Below are positions 7,571 through 16,054 of a stretch of DNA of 64,000 nt, in pieces. The number at the start of each line of letters is the position of its first letter. Positions within the stretch are counted from its first letter, which is position 1. Under the pieces are notes generated by a model. That model did no database searches, was not told the DNA's origin, and saw nothing but the letters and a program-made list of their open reading frames with translations. The stretch comes from an uncultured Eubacteriales bacterium (GTDB lineage Bacteria > Bacillota > Clostridia > Oscillospirales > Oscillospiraceae), in contig CABSBF010000002.1 of NCBI GenBank assembly GCA_902475855.1, forward strand, positions 24,402 through 88,401, read 5' to 3'. The translations under genes were made by a program, and so were the position numbers.

Positions 7571-10500
7571 TTACTTTACTGTCGTCGGAATACCCGCTTT
7601 TTTCTTCAGATAGAGCACAAGAAGAATGATATTCCCGAGGAACGAAAGCGCGGAAATGCATAGGCCGAGCATCGCGATGATCCGCAGCGAATGCAGCTCA
7701 TCCTGCTGCGCTGCATCGACTGCCGCCAGTGCCTGCATCGTTTTGGCGTTTTCCAGATTTTGCGCCTCGACCTGCTCCTTAAGTACCTGCAACTCGCCCT
7801 TTAGATCCGCCAGTTCCTGCTGCAGCTCGCTGCGTGTCTGCGAAAGCTCCTGCTTTGCAGCTTCCTCAAGTGCCTTAATGTCGGACTTGAGCAGTTCATC
7901 CGCCGCTTTATAAGCCTTGCTCAGCGTGTCAATCGCGGCATTCAGACGCGCGGCATTTGCTGCGTCTCCCTGCGCCCTTGCTTTGGTCAACTCCTCGATT
8001 GCTTTCTCCAGATTTTCCTGCACGATCGTAATCGCATTTTGGAGAAGCTCCTTCGTCTGTAGCAGGTTGCCTTCTAGAACGGTCAGCTTGCCTGACAGAT
8101 TTGTAATATCAGATCTCAACAGCTCATCGGCTGCCTGATACGCAGCGGTCAGGTTGGCAATCGCCTGTTCCAGCGCCTCGGCATTGGCTGCGTCACCTTC
8201 GTTTATCAGCCTGGTCAGGTCTTCAATGGCCTTATTGAGATTTGTCTGCACGGTGTCAATGGCGCTTTGCAGCATCTCGTCAGCCTTGGTGAGCTTTTCC
8301 TCCAGCGCAGTAAGCTTGTCGGAAAGACCGCTAAGGTCGGCCTTTATGAGGGCATCGGCGGCCTGATAGGCGGCGGTTAAGTCGGCCACGGCCTTTTGCA
8401 GTGCCTCGGCGTTTGCGGCGTTGCCGTCATTGATCAGCCTGGTCAGATCCTCGACCGCCTTGTCAAGATTTGCCTGCACCTGATCGATGGCCGCCTGCAA
8501 GGCTGTGTCTGCTTCCGACATTTTTTCCTCCAGTGCCTCCATGTCCGTGCCGACTTCGGACTTGAGCAGTTCATCAGCCGTTTGGTATGCTGCTGTGAGA
8601 TCGGCAACGGCCTTGGCAATGGCCTCGGCCTGACCTGCCTCAAGTGTCAGCTTCAACGCAGCGATCGCTGCATCAATATCACTTCCTGCCTGCTCAATCA
8701 GCTTGCGCACCTGTTTTTCGGTTGTGGCAAAGACGACAAAGACTTCGTTGGAATTAATACTGCGGATTTTGTCGGTCCCATCATATGCCACAATGAAATA
8801 GGTCGCGCTTGGGTCGTTGCTATTCATGCGGCACTGCGTTTCGGTAGTGCGCGCATATAAGATACGCCCATGTTTCGCATCGGTTTGATAGATATAATAG
8901 TACACTGCCGGGATGCGTCCCTCCGGACTGGCCGGCTTCGACCAGTGCAGATATGCCTCACCCGGCGTATCGGTATAGGTAACATACAGATCGTTTACAC
9001 AGGGTGTAGGTGCAGCAACATCCTTAACTGCATAACCGACAAACGGAACGCCTTCAAACAGCCCGTCATTCGCCTCAGTCTTCCAGCCGATAAGCTGCCA
9101 ATTGAACAGGTAGTCCGCTTCGTTTTCAGTCAGATTTTGCACGGAACCGCCTGTCTGGGTGGTGGTGAGCTGCGCCGTGGATACGCCGCGGCTGCGCAGC
9201 GACTCAAGACTCGTTGAGAACCCCACAGATGCGCCGAATCCCATGAAGCTTGAGCCGGCGGAGACCGATAGGTTGACTGACACACCGTCTGATTTGGTTT
9301 TGGTGTATTCCGATCCGACTGATGTGCTGTAAGCAAGCTGGCTTGTGCCGCCGGAGTGCGACAGGTCCATCCAGACGTTGCTTGCGCTCATGTTAAAGCC
9401 GCTGCGATACTTCGATACGTGCGAAGCATAGGCAAAGGGATTCCCTTCGTTGTTCAGGAAATATTTCTTTTTCAGTGCGCCGTCATTCTTGGAGATCAGA
9501 TCCAGATAATAGTCTGAGGCGCCGTTGACACCTTTGCCGTATTTCTTGTTATAAGCCTTGGCAAAGTCGTCATACTGCTCCATTGACATAGAGCTGAGAA
9601 CCGGGTGCTGCGGAACGGTCACAACCACGCTGCTCTCATCGAAGACAGGATTTCCGTTTGCATCGTAGCCGGTCAGAAGATCGTAACAGTAGAGGTAGAG
9701 CAGCGTCCTGCGGACGATGACCTGGTTTCTGTCATTGGCCTCGAAGGTAGTGGTGTACTCCGTGGTGAGCGATTTGGTGAATTCCTCGGAAATGCTGGAT
9801 GTGAGTGTGGTTTCTACCTCGGTTTTTACGGCCGGTGTTTCAAAACTCGCAGAAATGCCGATGCCTGCGGAAAATTCTGTGCCGGTCGATGTGGATCTGG
9901 TGTAGCTTTCAGAGTAGCTGTAGGTTGTGGAGCTGTTGCCCGCGCCCAGCTCGCTGAAATACGGCGCAGCTTGCAGGAAAGCCACGACATTCGGGTCGGT
10001 ATAGGCTGCCTTGGTGCTGTTGTAGCGGATAATGACGGTGTCGTTGCCGATGTCCACCGGGCAGAGCACAGAGCCTGAGTAGGCATCGGCAGCTTTGGTG
10101 TTCAAATAAATGTACGGAGAGCTTCCGCCCTTCTGAATCCAGTTGCCGGAATCGTCCTTATAGATGTCGATCTTCTTCTGGAAGTATTCCGTCTTTCCCT
10201 TCACCTTGAAGCCGACGAGCAAAGAGAGTCCCTGCTTGCCGGCATTGCTGCTGTAGAAATTGCCGACGGCTGCACTGCGGATAAACACCTGGCTTATCTT
10301 TTCCGACCCTTGAAAGCCGGTACACTGGGTCACAAGAAAGTTAAAGGCAAAGTTACCGTCTGTCTGGTTGCTGCTCTGATCCATAGAGCTTGACCCCGAG
10401 GCACGGACAAGCTGGTGATAGCCGTCCGAATAAGCCCACTCATAGATATAGCCGTTAATAAATACATAGTCCTTGCTTCCTGCGCCGTCAAAGCTGACAC

Positions 10501-11716
10501 ACTCCACGGAGAATTGCGGCCATACGCTATCATCCGGGTAAACATTGCTGCCCTTGTTGATTGCGGCAACATCCGAGTCGCGCTTTCCCATGATCGAATT
10601 GCAATAACCGTCGAAGATCCAATAGTACATATAGCCGTTTTGCAGCGCGGCCGAATTGCTGCTTGTGTTTTCGCTGTAAAAGCCTGCAACGATAATCTCA
10701 TTCTTTCCGTCGCCGTTGATGTCTCCGACCGATACATCCGGTGCGGCCATGGTATATTCTCGCGCAGAGACTACATTACCACGTGTGGAGAGCTCACCGA
10801 TATTATTCGTCCCCTTTTTGCCATAGCCGACGCGCAGCTCTGGTCGTGAGGCCTTATAGTTATCGCCGGTCATATAGTCCTTGTGAAGTTTTCCTGCGCT
10901 GGAGACAACGATCAGATCGTCTATACCGTCTCCGTTGACATCACCGGTTTCCAGCGCGACGCCCAGCTTGTGCGCAAGGTTGTAGGACTTATACAGCTCA
11001 GCCTTCATGTACTGCTTGTTGAAATAGTATTCAGTATCGCTTCTCATGACGTTGATCAGCGTCGGACCGTTCCAGTTTTTGCCATCGTAGCTGAACTCCT
11101 TGAGTGCGCTGGCGCCGCTGCCGCGGAAAGTCGTGCAGTAGACCACGACAGAGTCGCGTCCGTCGCCGTTATAGTCGCCCGCCGTAACGGAAAAGAAGTT
11201 GTTGGCCGTCGCCGTTGTCAGGTCGCCGATCCAGCCAAACCAATCTTTGTCCAGCTCAAAGTCCTTAACGACCGTGTTGGAATCTGCGTTAATGATGACC
11301 AGATGTGCCGCACCGTTGAAAGCAGCGCCGCTGCCCGGCTGGAAGCCGAGAACCGCAATATGATTGCGCTTGCCGCTGCCCGTCGGATCGAACGCAACAC
11401 TCTTGGTAAAGCGCAGCTTAAATATACCGCTCATTGGCTCAACCGCTATCTTCGCATCCTCGCTTGCATTCTTTGTGAAAATCCTTGTGCTTACACCGGG
11501 GATCGTGAGGTAAAGCTCCTCCTTTTCCACGAGCGTGAGCGGATCGGAGGACTTGCCGTAGGGCGCCGCAGCATTCTCTGGAACGGTTGCCGTCTGTTTC
11601 TCCATATCCTCAAGAATCTTTTCGCCGCCGTAATCCTCCTCTGTTTCTGGGTCGATAAAAGGCGGAATCACGATGTCCTCTGCCAGAGCAAGCATTGGCA
11701 GAAGGCCGACGATCAT
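7571..11716 (-). CDS. Large membrane-anchored surface protein: FG-GAP repeats, Ser/Thr-rich beta regions, Fn3-like domain, coiled-coil repeats
   Basis: I do not recognise a named family for the whole protein (1,381 residues from ATG 11716). In order it shows: the remainder of a signal peptide ending near ALA/ED; an FG-GAP/VCBS-like region with three Ca-binding-type motifs (AGDYNGDGRD about 180, TGDVNGDGIDD about 260, VGDINGDGKNE about 330); a Ser/Thr-rich region (about 590-670) with alternating residues like the insertion strands of aerolysin-type pore formers; a second such region (about 785-840); an Fn3-like domain (about 905-1000); four coiled-coil repeats of about 75 residues (about 1015-1340); and a C-terminal membrane segment with a short basic tail. 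A better-placed ATG lies at 11755, overlapping the TetR stop and preceded by GGGAGGAG. Its frame reads Met-Lys-Lys then TGA (11744-11746) before continuing into the signal peptide. The gene may therefore be silenced, or restart at 11716 without the charged signal-peptide end. Confidence 0.75.
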   Translation of the reverse strand: MIVGLLPMLALAEDIVIPPFIDPETEEDYGGEKILEDMEKQTATVPENAAAPYGKSSDPLTLVEKEELYLTIPGVSTRIFTKNASEDAKIAVEPMSGIFKLRFTKSVAFDPTGSGKRNHIAVLGFQPGSGAAFNGAAHLVIINADSNTVVKDFELDKDWFGWIGDLTTATANNFFSVTAGDYNGDGRDSVVVYCTTFRGSGASALKEFSYDGKNWNGPTLINVMRSDTEYYFNKQYMKAELYKSYNLAHKLGVALETGDVNGDGIDDLIVVSSAGKLHKDYMTGDNYKASRPELRVGYGKKGTNNIGELSTRGNVVSAREYTMAAPDVSVGDINGDGKNEIIVAGFYSENTSSNSAALQNGYMYYWIFDGYCNSIMGKRDSDVAAINKGSNVYPDDSVWPQFSVECVSFDGAGSKDYVFINGYIYEWAYSDGYHQLVRASGSSSMDQSSNQTDGNFAFNFLVTQCTGFQGSEKISQVFIRSAAVGNFYSSNAGKQGLSLLVGFKVKGKTEYFQKKIDIYKDDSGNWIQKGGSSPYIYLNTKAADAYSGSVLCPVDIGNDTVIIRYNSTKAAYTDPNVVAFLQAAPYFSELGAGNSSTTYSYSESYTRSTSTGTEFSAGIGISASFETPAVKTEVETTLTSSISEEFTKSLTTEYTTTFEANDRNQVIVRRTLLYLYCYDLLTGYDANGNPVFDESSVVVTVPQHPVLSSMSMEQYDDFAKAYNKKYGKGVNGASDYYLDLISKNDGALKKKYFLNNEGNPFAYASHVSKYRSGFNMSASNVWMDLSHSGGTSQLAYSTSVGSEYTKTKSDGVSVNLSVSAGSSFMGFGASVGFSTSLESLRSRGVSTAQLTTTQTGGSVQNLTENEADYLFNWQLIGWKTEANDGLFEGVPFVGYAVKDVAAPTPCVNDLYVTYTDTPGEAYLHWSKPASPEGRIPAVYYYIYQTDAKHGRILYARTTETQCRMNSNDPSATYFIVAYDGTDKIRSINSNEVFVVFATTEKQVRKLIEQAGSDIDAAIAALKLTLEAGQAEAIAKAVADLTAAYQTADELLKSEVGTDMEALEEKMSEADTALQAAIDQVQANLDKAVEDLTRLINDGNAANAEALQKAVADLTAAYQAADALIKADLSGLSDKLTALEEKLTKADEMLQSAIDTVQTNLNKAIEDLTRLINEGDAANAEALEQAIANLTAAYQAADELLRSDITNLSGKLTVLEGNLLQTKELLQNAITIVQENLEKAIEELTKARAQGDAANAARLNAAIDTLSKAYKAADELLKSDIKALEEAAKQELSQTRSELQQELADLKGELQVLKEQVEAQNLENAKTMQALAAVDAAQQDELHSLRIIAMLGLCISALSFLGNIILLVLYLKKKAGIPTTVK
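7860..8640 (-). repeat. Four tandem in-frame repeats of about 225 bp coding for coiled coil
   Basis: Within the surface protein the phrase resembling DLTAAYQAADELLKS recurs four times, with copies starting near 8610, 8387, 8160 and 7933, i.e. every 74-76 codons. Each unit also carries a motif like AIDxVQxNLxKAIEDLTRLI. The copies are similar but not identical in DNA, so they arose by duplication and have diverged. Confidence 0.85.
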
Positions 11717-11751
11717 GCAAATGCTTAGGATGATGCTGAGTATTCATTTTT

Positions 11752-12456
11752 TCATTTTGGCTCCTCCCTGTTGCCGCCCTTAGACAGCTTAAAATCATAT
11801 TTCATTTCCAGCATAGCGAACAGTTTATACATAACTTTTGTAGCAATTGCCTGAATATCCAATGACTGGATAAAGGCAAGGACTTTTGCCTGTTCCTCTT
11901 CCGGCACCTTATACACCCGCATGGCCGCCGTCAGAAAGCGGCTGAGTTTGCGATCCAGCGGGAAATGGATGTCGCATTTTCGCGCCATATAGTTGCGCAT
12001 CAGCCCTGCCGTACCGATATCCATTTCATAAAAATCACTGTCGCTGTAATCAGGGAAATTCGCGCCGAAGATCTGCTTCAATTCCGCCGTAGTGTGCAGA
12101 TAGATATATTCTGCTGTGTCCGGAATCGTATAGGCCTCGATATAGATATCACGCAGGTTTTCATTCAGCTCGGTCAGGGTAAGCTGAATTGACGTTTCTA
12201 CAGCATAGGCGAAAACCGGCGGCAGATTACTGTCTGCAATGCTCTTTGCCACGCCGAACTGCCCGTCGAACATCGTTTCGGTCAAATCCAACAGAATTCT
12301 ATCCTTGGTTGGGAACAGATTCAGATAGCTTCCTCTTGCAACGCCCGCTTCTTCAACAATCCGGCTGACGGAGGTGTTCTTATAACCCTCCTCCAAAAAC
12401 AGTCGGACGCAGGCGGTCAGAATTTTCTTCTTTGTCTCACTGCTGTCTCTTCTCAA
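11752..12456 (-). CDS. TetR/AcrR-family transcriptional regulator
   Basis: One-component regulator of about 234 residues. The N-terminal helix-turn-helix (ILTACVRLFLEEGYKNTSVSRIVEEAGVARGS, given here in pieces: VRLFLEEGY, SRIVEEAGV, LFPTKDRIL) is typical of TetR; the ligand-binding half is not recognisable. An AAGGAG at 12465-12470 fits TTG 12456 best (8 bases). GTG 12465 overlaps that site and is unlikely. The stop codon overlaps the ATG at 11755 that would start the surface-protein gene, so the regulator and its presumed target form one transcript. A 20-bp dyad lies in its promoter, suggesting autoregulation. Confidence 0.9.
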   Translation of the reverse strand: MRRDSSETKKKILTACVRLFLEEGYKNTSVSRIVEEAGVARGSYLNLFPTKDRILLDLTETMFDGQFGVAKSIADSNLPPVFAYAVETSIQLTLTELNENLRDIYIEAYTIPDTAEYIYLHTTAELKQIFGANFPDYSDSDFYEMDIGTAGLMRNYMARKCDIHFPLDRKLSRFLTAAMRVYKVPEEEQAKVLAFIQSLDIQAIATKVMYKLFAMLEMKYDFKLSKGGNREEPK

Positions 12457-12477
12457 CAACACCACTCCTTCAGGATA

Positions 12478-12507
12478 ATATTAGTACACATACCAATACT
12501 ATCACAA
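12478..12507 (-). promoter_or_regulatory. Promoter of the tetR-surface protein operon with dyad operator in the spacer
   Basis: The -35-like TTGTGA (12502-12507) and -10 TAATAT (12478-12483) are separated by 18 bases. The spacer and edge of the -10 contain an inverted repeat TAGTA-N10-TACTA (12482-12501), a position where a bound TetR-type repressor would block RNA polymerase. Confidence 0.6.
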
Positions 12508-12688
12508 ACAGAAGAGAAATGCAAGCGTTGTGCTGCGTTTTTTCAGCACTAGGTTTTGGGCTTTTGAAAGCAGATTCTTCAGCAATTACTGCGGAAGACC
12601 ACAGCATCTTGGGGACTGCCGGAAAAAAGAATGCCGCCGTGATTAACGGCGACGATATTGGTCAGAAAAAACAAATATATATAAGAAA
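12508..12688. other. Non-coding stretch upstream of tetR
   Basis: Together with the promoter and terminator on its sides, this makes a gap of about 310 bases between the tetR start and the ispH/S1 stop. I see no gene with a ribosome-binding site in it. A short inverted repeat (GTGCTG...CAGCAC near 12530-12549) is too weak to interpret. Confidence 0.6.
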
Positions 12689-12720
12689 TGACGCCTGCTG
12701 TATGAGAACAACAGGCGCCA
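12689..12720 (-). terminator. Terminator of the scpA-to-ispH operon
   Basis: A 13-bp stem (12689-12701 with 12708-12720) and 6-base loop, 48 bases after the ispH/S1 stop. The two non-Watson-Crick positions become G-U pairs only in RNA made from the minus strand, supporting that direction. T-rich sequence follows. Confidence 0.8.
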
Positions 12721-12767
12721 TACTTAATTTACTTCAGAATATCCCAGGACGCATGGTGGGAATGAAA

Positions 12768-14720
12768 TTACTCTGCGGACTCCTCTGCCTCGTCTGCGGA
12801 CGGAACAAGCAGTGCACGGATGGACAGGGAGATACGCTTGCGCTCGGTGTCGATGTCGATGATCTTTGCATCCACTTCCTGGCCTTCGCTCAGTGCATCG
12901 GAAGCCTTCTCAACATGACGGTCGGAAATCTGGGAGATGTGAATCAGGCCGTCAACGCCGGGCAGGATCTCAGCAAATGCGCCGAAATCAACCAGCTTGA
13001 CAATCTTGACCTTGACAACGTCGCCCACAGAATACTTCGCGCAGAACTGGTTCCACGGATTCATCTCGGGAGTCTTGTAGCCGAGGGAGATCTTCTTCTT
13101 CTCCGGGTCGAACTTGATGACATAGACTTCGATGGGATCGCCAACCTTGACGACCTCTTCCGGCGTCTTGATGTGACCCCAGGACAGCTCAGAAATATGA
13201 ACCATGCCGTCCACGCCGCCGATGTCAACAAACGCACCGTAGCTGATGATGGACTTGACAACACCGTTATACTTCTTGCCGACCTCGATCTCGCTCCAGA
13301 GCTTCTCAACAGCAGCCTTACGGGCTTCTGCATTGACAGCACGGATGGAACCGACCACTCTGCGGCGGGCACGGTTGAACTCGGTAATCTTCATCTGGAC
13401 GGTCTGACCCTTCATTGCAGCCATATCGCCGCCCTTGGGAACGCCAGTCTGGGAGGCAGGAATGAACACACGCACACCCTTAACATTGGCAACAAGGCCG
13501 CCCTTGTTCTCTTCGGTGATTACGCCTTCGACGGTCGTCTTGTTTTCGCAAGCGGCTTCGACGTCGTCCCAAACTTTCATGCCGTCCAGCTTCTTTTTGC
13601 TGAGCTGCACGGTGCCTTCCTGATCGTTGACGCGAACGACAAAGACTTCAATCTCGTCGCCGACCTTGAGGATATCCTCAGGCTTGACGGTGGGATCTGC
13701 GCTGACTTCGTCATACGGAATGTAGCCGGCGTGCTTCGTGCCAAGATCAACCTGGACTTCGGTGTTGCCGATTGCTGTTACGACACCCAGAACCTTATCT
13801 CCTGTATTCAAAGTCTTGATGGACTGTCCGAGAAGTTCCTCGAAGTTCTCCTCTGCAACAGCATCAACATTAGTAATTTCGCTCATAGTCTGCTTGACCT
13901 CCTTTATTATCCACGCAGGTGTCGACGCACCTGCTGTGATACCGATGGAATGCGCACCGATCAGCTTGTCTGCTTCCAGCTCGGAAGCGTTATCCACGAG
14001 CATAACATTGCTGCAATGCTCAGAACAGATGTGCGCAAGGCGTACCGTATTGGAGCTGCTTTTGTCTCCGACGACGATCATTGCATCACTCCTGGATGCT
14101 AGCTCCGCCGCTTCGGTCTGCCGATTTTCAGTTGCTTTGCATATTGTATCAAAGATTTCGCAATTTGTACACACTTTTTTTGCGATTTTCTTGCAAGATT
14201 CCCATAAAAATTTCGTGCTGGTGGTTTGGGATACCATACACAGCGGCAAATCGTGGTTTTTCGGCGCGGAATCCAGCCAGTTTTGCAGTGCCAACGCGTC
14301 CGGAAAGACCAGCGGACGCCTGCACCAGCCTGCAATCGCAATGACCTCAGGGTGTGTGGGTGTCCCGATAATAACCGGCTGACGTCCCTGTTCCTCGGCT
14401 TTCGAAACAATTCTGTGAATCCGCTTTACGGAAGGACAGGTCGCATCTATGATCTCCAGATTCCGCTTGCAAAGCCCCTCGTAAACGGCACGCGGAACGC
14501 CATGAGAGCGGATAATGACAGCACAGCCATCCGGAATCTGATCGGGATCGGAAGCAACATTTATACCGAGCTCTTCAAAATAACGAACCAGGTGGCGGTT
14601 GTGGGCAATGGGGCCAAGCGTTACAACAGGTTTTCCCGTTCGGATGGTCTGTTCCACAAGGTCGACTGCGCGGTTGACGCCATAGCAGAAGCCGGCGGTT
14701 TCGGCAACACGGATTATCAC
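12768..14720 (-). CDS. ispH: IspH (HMB-PP reductase) fused to S1 RNA-binding repeats
   Basis: Bifunctional protein of 650 residues. The first ~280 residues are 4-hydroxy-3-methylbut-2-enyl diphosphate reductase, last step of the MEP isoprenoid pathway, an iron-sulfur enzyme; motifs seen are AETAGFCYGV with a cluster Cys, HNRHLV, RSHG, DATCPSV with the second Cys, GTPTHPE and TSTKFLW. The rest holds four S1/OB-fold repeats like those of ribosomal protein S1 (for example GYIPYDEVS, GGVDGMVHISELSWGHI, PGVDGLIHISQISD). This fusion is known in Clostridia. GTG 14720 overlaps the plsC stop (GTGA) and lacks a strong ribosome-binding site, so translation probably depends on coupling. Confidence 0.95.
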   Translation of the reverse strand: MIIRVAETAGFCYGVNRAVDLVEQTIRTGKPVVTLGPIAHNRHLVRYFEELGINVASDPDQIPDGCAVIIRSHGVPRAVYEGLCKRNLEIIDATCPSVKRIHRIVSKAEEQGRQPVIIGTPTHPEVIAIAGWCRRPLVFPDALALQNWLDSAPKNHDLPLCMVSQTTSTKFLWESCKKIAKKVCTNCEIFDTICKATENRQTEAAELASRSDAMIVVGDKSSSNTVRLAHICSEHCSNVMLVDNASELEADKLIGAHSIGITAGASTPAWIIKEVKQTMSEITNVDAVAEENFEELLGQSIKTLNTGDKVLGVVTAIGNTEVQVDLGTKHAGYIPYDEVSADPTVKPEDILKVGDEIEVFVVRVNDQEGTVQLSKKKLDGMKVWDDVEAACENKTTVEGVITEENKGGLVANVKGVRVFIPASQTGVPKGGDMAAMKGQTVQMKITEFNRARRRVVGSIRAVNAEARKAAVEKLWSEIEVGKKYNGVVKSIISYGAFVDIGGVDGMVHISELSWGHIKTPEEVVKVGDPIEVYVIKFDPEKKKISLGYKTPEMNPWNQFCAKYSVGDVVKVKIVKLVDFGAFAEILPGVDGLIHISQISDRHVEKASDALSEGQEVDAKIIDIDTERKRISLSIRALLVPSADEAEESAE

Positions 14721-15322
14721 AGGTTTTCACCCAACTTGTAGATTTTTTCCATGAGCTCCACGGAGAGCTTTTCCTGTTCCTCATTTGATACGCGGCGGTC
14801 GGAGGGATGCGGATGGTAGGGCTCGCCAAAAACGACGTCCAAAGGCCGCCAGAGGCGTTTGTTTATGGATAGATATACAGGCACGACAGGAACCTCCATA
14901 CGCGCGGCAATCATAATCGCGCCGCCGTGTGGGTGTGAAACCTTTCCCTTGCGGATTCGCGTTCCCTCCGGGAAAATCAGCAGCTTGTCCCCGGAGCGAA
15001 GAACCTGCATGGCGGTTTTAACGGCATTGATATCGCTGATTGTCCGATCCACAGGGAAAGCGCCTACCTTGCCAATCAGCCAGCCCAGAAACCGGTGGTC
15101 AAAGAGCTCCTTCTTTGCCATCGTTCGGAAAATACGCTTCGGATGCGCGGCAAAGATGACCCAGATGGGATCGGAAAAAGCACTGTGGTTACAGCAGAGA
15201 ATGGCAGGACCCTGAGGAATATTCTCCTTGCCGTGTACACGCAGCACCGGATGTTTCAGTGCAAAGGCGATGCGAATCGGCCAAAAAATAAAGTGATAAA
15301 AGCGCTGAGAAAATTCTTTCAT
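14717..15322 (-). CDS. plsC: 1-acyl-sn-glycerol-3-phosphate acyltransferase (PlsC family)
   Basis: Membrane-associated enzyme that adds the second acyl chain in phosphatidic acid synthesis. It has 201 residues, with the catalytic NHSAFSD (HX4D type) motif near residue 45, VDRT in the middle and the FPEGTR motif that binds glycerol phosphate. The ATG overlaps the cmk stop by ATGA and its own stop overlaps the ispH start. Confidence 0.94.
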   Translation of the reverse strand: MKEFSQRFYHFIFWPIRIAFALKHPVLRVHGKENIPQGPAILCCNHSAFSDPIWVIFAAHPKRIFRTMAKKELFDHRFLGWLIGKVGAFPVDRTISDINAVKTAMQVLRSGDKLLIFPEGTRIRKGKVSHPHGGAIMIAARMEVPVVPVYLSINKRLWRPLDVVFGEPYHPHPSDRRVSNEEQEKLSVELMEKIYKLGENL

Positions 15323-15996
15323 AAGCCAGTTTTCTCCCGGATGATTTTGAGAATTTCCGCGATGCTTTCTTCCAAAGAAAGCTCGGAGGTATCAAGCCTT
15401 TGCGCATCCTGCGCGCAGGCAAGCGGCGCCGCTGCACGATGAGAGTCGCGGTAGTCGCGCTCGTTCATGTCGCGCAGGACATCCTCGTAGGTGTCCGGTC
15501 TGCCGGCTGACTGCAACTCCAGCCAGCGGCGGCGTGCACGCACCTGAGCGGAGGCGGAAAGAAAAATCTTCACATCCGCATCCGGCAGGACGACAGTCCC
15601 GATGTCTCGGCCGTCCATGATGACGTTATTCATTTTTGCAACGTCACGCTGCGTATCGAGCAGAAACCTGCGAACCGGAGGAAGAGCTGAAATCTTGGAA
15701 GCCACGGCAGAGACCTCGGGGCTGCGGAGCTGCGTCGTCAGATCTTCGTCATTCACAAAGACGTGCTGCACACCGTCAGGCGTCCAGCTAAGGCGCATCC
15801 GAAGCTGCGGAAGAAGCGCAGAAACGGCGTCGCCCTCCTCCGGCTGCACCCCACTGCGCAGAACTGCGCAGGCAACCGCTCGGTAAATCGCGCCAGTGTC
15901 CACATAGACAAATCCCAGCGTCTGCGCAGCGCGGCGCGCCATGGTGCTTTTTCCGGCGCCCGCCGGACCGTCGATCGCGACACTGTAATATTTCAT
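15319..15996 (-). CDS. cmk: Cytidylate kinase
   Basis: Phosphorylates CMP and dCMP, recycling pyrimidine nucleotides. The 225-residue protein begins MKYYSVAIDGPAGAGKST with the P-loop (GPAGAGKS), followed by DTGAIYRA and the CMP-binding GRDIGTVVLPDA. ATG 15996 follows an AGGAGAG; a TTG six codons upstream is less likely. The cmk-plsC-ispH/S1 order matches the cmk-rpsA link common in bacteria. Confidence 0.96.
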   Translation of the reverse strand: MKYYSVAIDGPAGAGKSTMARRAAQTLGFVYVDTGAIYRAVACAVLRSGVQPEEGDAVSALLPQLRMRLSWTPDGVQHVFVNDEDLTTQLRSPEVSAVASKISALPPVRRFLLDTQRDVAKMNNVIMDGRDIGTVVLPDADVKIFLSASAQVRARRRWLELQSAGRPDTYEDVLRDMNERDYRDSHRAAAPLACAQDAQRLDTSELSLEESIAEILKIIREKTGL

Positions 15997-16054
15997 AGCT
16001 CTCTCCTGATTCAATTCAAAACTTTGTATATTTTACCGCAGCAGCAGCGTTTTG

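Noticed and set aside
7860..8640. CRISPR-like or IS-like repeat
   Set aside because: The repeats are ~225 bp, in frame, adjacent and code for a coiled coil; there are no short palindromic repeats with unique spacers.
11744..11746. TGA as selenocysteine or recoded codon in the surface-protein gene
   Set aside because: The codon lies in a signal peptide, where selenocysteine would have no role. I saw no SECIS-like hairpin directly after it, and TGA ends many other genes here, so general recoding is excluded.
12432..14102. A 556-codon plus-strand frame opposite ispH/S1 and tetR
   Set aside because: Antisense shadow of well-identified genes, crossing an intergenic terminator; no motif.
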